From: Pterobdella sp. o SKG-2022
Lineage: Eukaryota; Annelida; Clitellata; Hirudinida; Piscicolidae
Direction of reading: 5' to 3'
Assembly: GCA_964035795.1 (NCBI GenBank)
Contig: OZ038322.1
Coordinates: 20,252,674-20,316,673 of the forward strand
DNA: 64,000 nt
Shown here: positions 1 to 10,114 of the stretch, one piece after another
How the letters are laid out: the number at the start of each line of letters is the position of its first letter
How positions within the stretch are numbered: the first letter of the stretch is position 1
The notes under the pieces: generated by a model
What the model saw: only the letters and a program-made list of their open reading frames with translations
Database searches by the model: none
What the model was told of the DNA's origin: nothing
Program-made: the position numbers and the translations under genes

Positions 1-62
1 TAATAACAACAGAGAATTAAAAAATTACTAAAGTTAATTAAAAATTACTAAATATTACACAG

Positions 63-316
63 AACTTACAACAACGACAACAAAAGCCAAACATAGAAAT
101 TTTCAAAGCAAAAACACAATTCAATACAAACACCCCTATCCAAAGCCTCAACACCATTCAAACAACGCTCATTTTAATGGACGCAAATCCGGAACGTCTG
201 AATTTAAATTCACTCCTGAAAAACGCATTTCTCATAAAAGCTTTGTTAAACAAAAAGGGCTATCTAATTACCAAAGTGTGAACAGATATTTTCCTCTTTC
301 GAGTTTCGGTATTTAG
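63..316 (+). CDS. Probable 3'-terminal exon of a gene entering from the left (partial)
   Basis: An open frame with no starting ATG runs from about position 40 to the TAG at 314-316. An acceptor-like sequence ends at 62, which would make the exon 63-316 with its first codon split. About 84 residues would be encoded: a Thr run, then a basic, Ser/Lys/Phe-rich tail ending in FPLSSFGI. In DNA this AT-rich, an open frame of this length with Gly, Pro, Arg and His codons suggests coding sequence. The family is not recognised and the rest of the gene lies outside the window. It could instead be a chance open frame. Confidence 0.4.
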
Positions 317-2176
317 ATTTATTGATTTTGATTAATGTTTATATTGTTTTGTGAAATCATAATTTTTTTCATTAGATTCTTGCACATAACATAACTTTTC
401 AAAAAAATTATTATTTAATAACTATGAACAATTGAGAAAATGTTTTTTCGATAAGTTTAGTCATATCGAAATTTTTTATGAAATTAAACTTATCTAATAT
501 CAAGTTATTTTTGCTGTTTTAATAAATGTATTAATATCTCATAATCTGAGCTAAAAATTTTACAAAAAATACAGATAATTCATAAGTTCATTATCAATCA
601 TAACTGATATTTCAAACGTCAAACGTAGGTGTCAGGACAGCCGGTGTGATGCTGCAGTCCATCCTAGTATTCCCTCTGCTCCAAAGTGTGTTCAAGTAGA
701 TATAACGAAAAAAATCAGTTTTTATGTTGGTTTTATGGGATTTTTTCTTAAATAGTATTTTTAATTTACAATTAACTACTGTTTCCATCCTATAGTACAA
801 AACAAACTTGTTAAACCAAATAATGTGACATGCTTTTTGTTACAAATGTAACATTTCAATGTAACTTTAAGTACTTTAAAATATTACATTTCAACATAAA
901 ACCCTTTTATTCTTTCAGTTTGTTTTGTACTATTGCATCGTTCAGGATATTTTACTCCATAATATTTCAATTCATTTTTGAGTTTTACTTTCATTTGGTC
1001 TCGTCTCGTATAGTTTTTAGTTTTGGATATTGCTTTCTTTAGATTTTTGATAAAATTAAATTTCATTTCAAGCTTTATTTTGAGGTCCACATAACTTTCT
1101 TTCATTGGTGGTTTCGCTACTATATATTTCAAAAGTCAAGTACTGAGATTATTAAATTTGATCAGTCAATATTGTTTGATGAATGATCAGTAAAAACTTT
1201 ATATTTATGAAAAATTTTTTTTTAAGTAATAATTAAATCAAATTTAAACAAGCCTAATATTTTGAAACTTCTCATTGTTGTATATTAAATCATTTGTTAA
1301 TTTTTTGTTTCCTGAAACATTATGCATATCCGCTAGTAGTTAGAATTCGGCGCTCTCACCGCCGCGGCCGGGGTTTGATTCCTGTTCTGGGTCTACCAAC
1401 ATGGGTTTCGGATAAAGAACTGGAGACCTCTCTCAATCTTCTCTTTCCATCTGCTCATCCCAGTGCTCTCCGTGCCTTCAAACAGAGGCCTAACGCACGA
1501 AATCCTTCTACCCGTGATTGGCTTATCCAAGTTCCAAGCATTGTTTTGCATTAAACTTATATTTCTAGCTGCAAGTTTTACAAAATCTCATGAAAAAATT
1601 AAGCATTGCTCTAGGAAATTTAACAAATTTATTTAAGATACCAAAGTTAAGCGATAACCCCCAAGCTGAACCTAATCAAATAGTAAATCCCATTCTTTAA
1701 TTAATTTAAAACATTAATTAAAATAACGTCTTTAAAATTGTGCAAGAGAAAATTTATTTAAACCGCCAAAGCATTAGATATATGAAGAATAAGGAGGGCA
1801 ATGATAATTGAATAATCAGTGGGAAATCTCCTCAAGATGAAATGGTGGTGTTCTTGGTGTTGCTTTTGGAGTCTGCGCATCAAAATCTCAAATTAGTTTT
1901 TTGAGATCATTATTTGGAAAACAAGTACACACAAAAAATCTAAATAGGGATTGTAGTTTTTATTTATGATAGATTACTTTTTGACAAAATCATAACTTGT
2001 AACTAAAAAAATTCTTATTAACACAGAATTAATCATGATTACCCACGAAAACAGCAACACCATTACCCACAAACAAATCTACCCATCCACTCACCAAAAC
2101 TACATAAGCCACACGATATCACACATCCACTTCACAACTATCAACCCACCAACAAAATTACATCACCTCACACTGA
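317..2176. other. Intergenic stretch with a GC-richer patch and a SINE
   Basis: No gene is seen. The stretch holds a GC-richer patch at about 612-700, a tRNA-Glu-derived SINE at about 1326-1552, and the probable 3' UTR of the minus-strand ariadne gene. That UTR carries an AATAAA on the minus strand at 1964-1959, about 210 bases past the stop. Immediately past the ariadne stop, 2035-2176 is strongly G+T-rich on the minus strand. Confidence 0.5.
1326..1552 (+). mobile_element. tRNA-Glu(CTC)-derived SINE copy
   Basis: The segment 1326-1391 closely resembles animal tRNA-Glu. The D-arm side reads CTAGTAGTTAGAATTCGG. The anticodon arm is an intact CGGCG/CGCCG stem around loop CTCTCAC, giving anticodon CTC. 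The B box reads GGTTTGATTCC. The T stem and acceptor stem do not pair well, so it is not a working tRNA gene. About 160 bp of GC-richer, non-tRNA sequence follows to about 1552, as expected for the body of a tRNA-derived SINE. Its composition differs sharply from the AT-rich flanks. Confidence 0.7.
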
Positions 2177-5100
2177 CTAAATATTGATGTCCTGATAGTC
2201 CCATAGGTCCTTATCGTATCCTTCATGCACGTGATCTAATAGTACTTTCCGCCTGCTCTCACAATACCTATAATGAGAATGTAATAATAATAATAATAAT
2301 AGAAATAAAAATAATATTGATAAAAGCATCATTAATTAAAATGACGATGACGATTTTCAATTAAAACAATGATGCAAATGATATTAGTAAAATCTAAATC
2401 AATTAAATAGTTTTTATTGCCTCTACAAAGGTGTGGTACAGTATCAAAAATCATTACAATAAGTCAACTGGTTAACTAATTCTCGCAAATCAATGCGGCC
2501 TTGATTATCCTTTCAATACATCGACATATTTCAAACGATTATGGGTAATATTTTGAAGTTTTTAAAATATAAAATAACAATAAAAATTAAAAAAAACAGT
2601 GAAGGTACCTATACTTATCTTGTACTTTTTGCTTGATATCAACAAGCATTTCAAGGGTGATGTACCTTTCCAGGTACTCACTCAACTGTTCGGTTGCTAT
2701 CTCCAGGTCTTTCTGGTTATCCTAAGGATTGTATAGGTGGTTTGAGTGGGATGGTTGGTGAATGATGTGGTCTCCAATTTAGTGTAATATGGTTGTGTTG
2801 GTAGTGTGTTGTATAGAGGTGGATAAGACTTCTAACTTTTAATACTTAATGATACCATAAGGAGATAAGCTCAAACTTCAAAGATGATGGATTGGTTGTT
2901 CTTTTTGAGATAGAAGGCGAAGACATAAGTGTACATGAGAGTCTGCCTGCATTGACACAAGATGTCTACCGCTTTCTTCAGAAATTGAACCTGAGAAAAA
3001 TCGTTTTATAAGCTAGTTTGAAAAGGATCCCATACACGAGCACAATTACGAATATGATTAGATGCATGAACTTCAAGAATCTCTATGCCACCATGAGATC
3101 TGAATACCATTTAAACTGCCCTTGAGCGGTGGTATACGCACGTTTGATGTGGTTTGAAAACAACTTGTAGGCAGTTAATACATCATCATGCCATGATAAC
3201 GATTAATGCGAGCTACTTTATCATACTTGCATTTTTAGTGTTAAATGTAACATAGCTTATTCAAATAAAAGTATAAAAATTATTTTTAAATACAATTATT
3301 GATAATTAATTTAAATCTATTTTCACTAGAATATTTTCCAGTTTAGAAAACTTTTCACATAAATGAGATCATCATCATCATCGTTTTGCGTACGTTTCCA
3401 TGCTAGCATGGGTTGGACATATATGTTCATATAAATGAGATACTGGTTTTGAATTGAAAATCAGTAATGTTGATAAGCTACCTCGATCCAGGACATGTTG
3501 TGTTGTTGTAGCTCCTCCATCTTTTGACCCACACTCGTGTATAACTGCCGTCAAGTATTCCATTATCGTTATAATTTTTTTTCATAATCAATTTTCATTG
3601 TATTATCTTTTTATTTTAATTCTTTATCCCTTTTTACTAATTAAAAATTTTTCATTTTTATCTTTATCAGTAGTATTATTATTATTATCATTATTTTTAT
3701 ACTCTAATGATAATACATTTAGCATACGATAAAAAAATAACTTACTCTGTTTTCAAATTTTAAACTTTGCATATGATTCATATATCGGTTGCAATAGAAG
3801 AGGTAACGCTGTAGGGCCGCCCTTGATTTCTGCAAATGCATCAGGATCATATAATGATGTGTTATAAGGAGTTTAGCTATATGTGAAAAATAATGAGTCT
3901 TTGAATGATTGAGAGGATTTTTCAATCAATCGGTTTCAAGTGTTTTTTGATGAAATGTATTAGAAGCAATAGGAAGGGTTTATTAGACGACAAAAATTTT
4001 CCTAACTTACTTAAGCTTTTGATAATGTAAATTACAATTTATATGACGCTTGAAATTTGAACTTAAAGCCTTATGAAATGTTTCTTGAAAAATTATTAAA
4101 ATTTTTGTGATGAACTATAAGTTATAATAAACGTTCCATTAAGAATTGTTGACCATATTATATATTATAGCTGTGTCACAGTAGCTGGGCTGGCAGTAGT
4201 CGACCAAAAGTATTGATTATTTTTATTTATAATTTAATTTATAAAATAAGTTATCTAGGATTATCCACTAAGCTAAAATACAACAATATCAGAATATCAG
4301 TGTGTTGATAACTGCTACCGAAGTCTGCTGTTATAACAAAAAAGCAGCCTCGAACTATAGGCGCTAAATTGAATGTAGATCACTTATGATGTTGATAATA
4401 TTTCGTGCAAGTTTAACAGTATGACAATAAGAAAGACGTAACAATTAAAATGATGTAAAAACCAAGAATTTTTGATGAGACATGATTAATAATAAATGTC
4501 TATAAACACATACTTCTTGTGCATCTCTAGCTTTTTTCGCAGCATCTTCATCATAACGATTACAATTATACCTGGGATAAATTAGAAGATATACTTTTGA
4601 TGAAATTAAAATTGTACTGTTCATTTGAATAAAATTTCAAACATTTTAAATTTGTTAATTCAGTGAAATAATCGCAATTCCTATGAGAATTTTGGTCTAT
4701 CTGAAGCTCAAAATCTTTTTAGCTACATTTGATTCGAAACATGTGAAATCACAACATACTACACTGATATCGCATCATTTTCCACATTAATTTGAAATTT
4801 TACAGTGTTTTAATGACCAAGAAAAGAATGAAAGCCAAACTATTTGAGAACTAGCTACCTCAGACACCACCCCCACAAACCAGGAAGAGCCATGTGGTTC
4901 CCAGGGACCCAGACAAACCCAACAGAAGTCGAACTTGCATCGCTTGCACAGCATGTGATTGCAACCTCCATCCTTTTCGATGGTGGCCCTGCATTTAGGA
5001 CACTCCTGCGGAAGTTTCAACATGCGTGTTAGGCCTTATCTATATATTCATGTCATGTCATTTGTGATCTTGAAACTTACTGTGTTAAACATCACCATTT

Positions 5101-7238
5101 CATGTATTATTATCATTATTATTCATTTATCAATCTTAGATCTTAAATTACTCTGGTATTAGCAGCGATCCAATTAGATGTCTCACTATCGTCATCACAC
5201 TTCTTGATCCACCTCTTCAGCCAATTACATTGAACTGGGTCATGCCAATTCTCTCCACAAGCAAAACTGTATGAGCATTAAAAATTTGAATCCTTTATTA
5301 GAAATTCAAAAAATTTTAATTGAAAGTTGAAAATTACGCCTGAATTTAAATCCTTCATATGAAAGGAAGGCAGGATTGAGTGATGATTATGATTACGAAT
5401 AATATTAAAAAATTGAACAAGAAAGGTATATTTGCTCATATTTGCAACCTGGAATCAATTTTTTACCATTCTCTATTTTCAAAAATTTTTAAAGTCTATT
5501 TAATGGAAAATGAACAAAAAGTAGGAATTTTGGAATGCAAAAAATTTTAGCAAACCATGGGTCTAAAACTCGATCATTTTATATATTAAAATTTGTTGTG
5601 TACAAAATGAATACAATCAAGTTCAAATTACCACCTAAGAATATTATTAAACCGTTTTCAACAATTAGTCGATTGAAATACAAATAATTTGAAGTATTAT
5701 AATCATTCGTGTGCTTAAATGCTGGCGAGCGACAGAACCAACATTCCTTATATCACACGGTATTGTTGCGCAAACAATTGTGACGCTAGCGTTAATTTTG
5801 CACATTTTTAAAAGCCATGTTAACCCCAGTGACTCACCAAAAATAGTGACCACACTTGCATCTGACAGGCTTCGCTTCGAAATGGCTTACCTGCATCAAA
5901 GACGTTGTGTTTCTATCCATTTGGTTTTAATAAAGTTTCAAAGTATATCTAGAAAAGCTTCGTATCTTAATAAACTAATTAGCGTTCTTAAACATTACTC
6001 AATAATTTCTAGGTTTATAATTGCTTACATACCAGTTTTTTTGTCATCGTATCAAAATAATTGAAGTGTATAGATTAAATTATGAAATATCAACTATTGA
6101 AGAAATAGGAAAGTTAATCAATAAAATATATTTATTTATGAAATAATAAACACAGAAATGGTGACTAAAATAAACACCTTGATGACGTAATTGCAGTTTG
6201 GAGCACTACACCACCTCAAGCATTTATTGTACTGCGAAGGTGTTTAATAATGAATTACCATTTTTTAGTGACTTACCGTTTTTATGTTTAACAAAGTAGT
6301 CATGTAATGACGTAGTATAGCGTGAATCCAATAAAGAAGTAAACAAAAACTAATTATTTTTAATCTAAATCTGGTAGCTTTTCGTAAGTCTAACTTACAT
6401 TATGAAATGATAATGTAAGTTAGACTTACGAAAAGCTTCGTGCTTCAGATTAATAAATACTTTGTGTTTGTTTACCTGGTTATATAATTTTTCAAAAGAT
6501 TAATCATTTTAAGTTCTTAGGCTTGCTAGTATGTATTTTTGAATGATAAATTTATGTAAAATTGATTAACTAACAAAAGTTTAATTAACATAAATTAAGA
6601 TTAATAATTAATATAATTACTCTTCCATACAATAAATATAAAATATGAATCTTAATTAAATCAGAGTCACTCGAGAACAGTCATGACACGCCTTTACACA
6701 CTCAAACCACACTCATTATGTTACGAAATATCTATCGTGTTCAATGTTGTAAAAAACATTGCTTTGAGAATTAAAAATCTTTTTATCAAAAAATCAAGAC
6801 ATAAAAATAGATAAAATCGAAAAAAAGTTCATATAAGCACTGGTTAATTAATCGATAAAGCTTTCCGTGAAGTAGTTAAAATTAGCGAGTACTACTTGAC
6901 AAGACAAGTAATACTTACGAAAAGCTTCTTGGATAAATATGCCATTCTGCTGTTTCTAGTACATTTATTACTCATCACAGAACATCTACTATAATCATTT
7001 TTACGTATCAATCGATACCGATATTGTGTTTACATAACACCGCCAAGAATAAGCACGTAAAAGCACTAAAAATAATCATCAATAACGTAGAACAAGACTA
7101 AATTTATAAAGACAAACTTCGACAAAGCTATTGGTTATGAGGTGTTGGTACTTGACTTTCACTGTGGGGTCTGTCAACAAACTCCTGCAGGAGTTCAACA
7201 GTTATGTTGATCGGTAGATATATTTTAGTGACAGAGAT

Positions 7239-7276
<38 letters not shown>

Positions 7277-9521
7277 ATAAATAGATAGATAGATAAATAG
7301 ATAAATCGGCTAACGTACATGACTCGCTCATCATCGACTAAGACTTCGCAACCATGAGCTGGACAGTAAATGGACTGCAAGAATTAAATGATATTGATGA
7401 AACTAAACTAAATATAATAGCTTTAGGAAAGTTAGGTCAATCAGAAAATAGCCTTGAATAAGTTTCATCAAGCATAAAACTATTAATTGGTGACCAAATG
7501 AAAAAAAAATATGTTAACACAACATGCCTCAAACCAAAATAACATCAAAAACTTAAAACTAGAATAAATGATTTTGAAACTCAACATACAAGAACTAACC
7601 TACATAATATAAAAATAAGAGCACACCTATAAAAAAGCATAAACAAAGAATAACAAATCAACTAACACTGGAGTGAAAAACCACACACCTCAACAATACA
7701 TACTAAATGAAATAGATACTGATAATACACATAAAAACAATGCAACAGCTACCTCTCCCATGCCTTCATCCAGAATTTTAGTGCATAAGTATTTACTCCA
7801 GCAAGATGAACAAAAGTTGTGGCCACATTTCAGGCCTGTCAGTGACTGTAATGGTAAGGGATGTGTTGTAAGTGGTGAACACTGACTTTTCATAATTGCC
7901 ATAAGATTTTGTGCAGATATGAATTGTGATTCTAAGAGATTTTATTAAATGGTTCAATTATTAGTGTAATTATTAAAGGTTGGGTGGTATTGGTCTAATG
8001 AGTTGAGTAGTAGAGTTATGTAGATTGGACTTCAATTGTTGAACGAATGTTGTACTGTTGTATGTGACACTGTAGGAAGTGAAGAAGAGTGCTTTGAAAT
8101 TGAAAATTTTTTTTAGATCTTGTTAATATTTTATTTATAATTATATCTTATGAATAATAAAATATTTTCAGTGGTTGACTGATTTTAATATAAATTATTT
8201 TTCATTTTACTATAAAGAAAGGTTTGTGTTGAATAGCAAAATATTTGTATATTTTAGGCACATCTGTTAAAAAGATATAATTAGACCTCTAAATGCTAAC
8301 CATGTATATAAATCAAAAGTGAACTATACTACAAGTGATAAGCACACACAAACAACTAACCAAAAAGCAATAAAAAAATACAATATTAAATGGTATGCTA
8401 TATTGTGCAAAAACAAGTTATAGAAGAACAGAAATAATGTAAAATGATGAGATAGAAACAACAAAATGATATACAAACAATAGCATCAGCAGGCTCGCAA
8501 CAAATTTCACAGTCGTATGACTGTTGTCTGAGAAGTTGTTGTGGTTGTTTAGCAGAGGATTTGCTTGATGACCTCTGCAGTAAGTTTGATGATGATGATA
8601 GTGAGTATTATTATGAGTGAAAACTATGAACAATCAATTTTGATCATGATGAGTATTATTTTAAGTGGTAATTATAGTAATTAGTGAGTGAAGCATTAAT
8701 ATACCAATCTTAAAATCCAAGTTTTCAAAGTATAATATGAACTGATGTGAAAATTTGATTTTTAAATATCACTACAAAGTGAAATATAGAAAAATTTGAA
8801 ACATACAAATGAACTTGCAAAAACTTCATTATCACCATGATAAACATGACAATTTTTTACTTTTTTATTGTCAATAGAAGTGGCAGATACATATGTAGAA
8901 GAAGAAGATATGAGGCCATTGTGAAGTGATGGAGGTGCTGGAAGAGCTTTGAAGGGATTTGGAATCCGGATGTCAGAAAAAAATTTTTCTTGATCATCAT
9001 CATAGTAGCTGTTAGAAAAGAATGGTTTGATCATTTGTAAAATCCCTAACAGATATTGAGTATGGTAATGAGTTGATTTAATATGAAATAAATGCAAACC
9101 GTTCTGTGAGTTTGTCTTTGTCCCATTTGAAATGGTTAAGAAGAAGTCGAGTAACCGTAGGAGGCAACTGATGTAACAATTGACTCAAATTTGAAATTTG
9201 ATATATCTTTTATAATTGAAACTAATAAAAAAAGCTCACTTGTAGAATAAAGTTGACTTGTTCGATGGAGTCATTCATATGCTTGACAACCTCATCTGGT
9301 GAGAGAACTTCATATGGATAATCTTCGTCATCAGAATTCTCTGCAGATTTTGTTGCCATGTTTTGTGTCATATCAAAAGCATCATCTTCTTCCTCATCTT
9401 CCTCTCCCCTTCCCCTCTTTTTTCTTGCTTTTTTTATTCCTCCAATTTCCATGGCTAATTCTTCTTCTTCATCATCTTCTTCATGAGGGCTTTCATCAAA
9501 ATTGATGTCTTCTATTTCCAT
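2177..9521 (-). CDS. ari-1: Ariadne-1 / ARIH1-type RBR E3 ubiquitin ligase, 17 exons
   Basis: RING-between-RING E3 ligase; this family takes ubiquitin from UBE2L3-type E2s onto a RING2 cysteine and works with neddylated cullins. Exons, in transcript order: 9521-9240, 9167-9100, 9008-8807, 8520-8479, 7845-7753, 7374-7319, 7184-7118, 6231-6178, 5890-5838, 5266-5152, 5005-4881, 4571-4514, 3829-3746, 3544-3482, 2990-2877, 2721-2615, 2267-2177. All junctions keep phase and give 557 aa, the length I remember for human ARIH1. Acidic N terminus (1-80), UBA-like region ([14 protein letters not shown]), RING1 from C188 (CEIC) to CPAHGC (233-238), IBR (WCSAPNC; CKCGHYFC), Rcat [18 protein letters not shown] with catalytic Cys at about 359, then the Ariadne helical domain with [13 protein letters not shown] and the C terminus LWDYQDINI. 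Introns carry a GATA microsatellite, a palindromic element and a SINE tail. Confidence 0.95.
3369..3420 (-). mobile_element. Truncated SINE 3' tail, cephalopod-SINE-like, in an ariadne intron
   Basis: Read on the minus strand, this short segment has GTCCAACCCATGCTAGCATG, then a purine-rich bridge and a GAT trinucleotide tail. From memory, this order is the 3' end of very abundant octopus SINEs. It lies in the 491-bp ariadne intron between exons 3544-3482 and 2990-2877. No tRNA-like head is visible, so it is a 5'-truncated copy or a shared LINE-type tail. The identification rests on recall, not on a search. Confidence 0.5.
6338..6476. mobile_element. Palindromic MITE-like element, family 1, full copy
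   Basis: An almost perfect inverted repeat with arms of about 65 bp. The left arm begins AGTAAACAAA and contains GCTTTTCGTAAGTCTAACTT; the right arm is its complement, ending TTTGTTTACCT. The centre is a short ATGAAAT-like loop. It has no coding capacity and sits in the ariadne intron between exons 7184-7118 and 6231-6178. Half copies and diverged relatives occur at 22464-22529, 26398-26507, 36835-37004 and probably 6850-6935. Confidence 0.75.
6850..6935. mobile_element. Diverged family-1 palindromic element
   Basis: AAAGCTTTCCGTGAAGTA on the left and TACTTACGAAAAGCTTCTTGG on the right flank a small perfect inverted repeat (GTACTACTTG/CAAGTAATAC). The right side shares the ACTTACGAAAAGCTTC core with the copy at 6338-6476, about 400 bp away in the same ariadne intron. 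The arms match only in part, so this is read as an old copy. Confidence 0.45.
7236..7304. repeat. (GATA)n microsatellite inside a short ariadne intron
   Basis: About 17 tandem units of GATA with AATA variants. The repeat fills about half of the 134-bp intron between exons 7374-7319 and 7184-7118, so the intron length is likely to vary between individuals. Confidence 0.9.
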
Positions 9522-10114
9522 AATATCTCACAATTATAAAGCTTTAATTTTTTTCTCCGAAAGTCTTTCTGAAGTAAAAATGTATTAAAAATTTTATTTT
9601 AGATGAACTTAAAACTTTTGAGGTTGTTATATTCAGGAAAATAAAATTTACTATGACATATATAAAGTATTGTGTGAATAAGACGAATCATTGAACAAAA
9701 AGATAAACCTCTTAATTAATATTAACTTTTCATTAATTCTTCACTTTTTATGCGCAAAATCTGTAATTATTTTGAAGTTTCAATTGTTTTTTACATTAAA
9801 ATTTATTTTTAGCTTTATAAGATGTTGATTGATGGAATTTGTTTTTAAAATAAAATAGGTTAAAATACACACTTTTGACGTAATAATAGCTAAGTCGTAA
9901 TAAAATTTTGCTGAAATTAATTTTTCAATTTAGAAATAATTTTTAAAAAACTTAATTTTTTGATCTAATAATGATTTTTCAATAGATATTCTATCACTTA
10001 CTTATCACTTATTACTTTTAAATGTATTGTTGATTGTGGTTGGTTTGAAAAACGACTAACTATTTGAAAATAATTCTAAATAGCAAATTCTGTTTTTGAT
10101 TATTTTTTCCAAAT
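9522..10114. promoter_or_regulatory. Head-to-head promoter region between ariadne-1 and a zinc-finger gene
   Basis: 593 bp separate the two start codons, which point away from each other. Both 5' UTRs and any core promoters must therefore lie here, unless upstream non-coding exons exist. The sequence is AT-rich and no TATA box or initiator stands out clearly. Confidence 0.45.

Noticed and set aside
3384..3544. Whole segment first read as one SINE insertion
   Set aside because: The part 3482-3544 is the 21-codon ariadne exon ([13 protein letters not shown] on the minus strand); only 3369-3420 looks repeat-derived.
5711..6064. 117-codon plus-strand ORF
   Set aside because: It is antisense to ariadne exon 5890-5838 and its introns; the minus strand encodes a clear IBR segment, so the plus frame is a shadow.
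7236..7304. CRISPR-like array
   Set aside because: It is a plain GATA microsatellite without spacers; the genome is eukaryotic.
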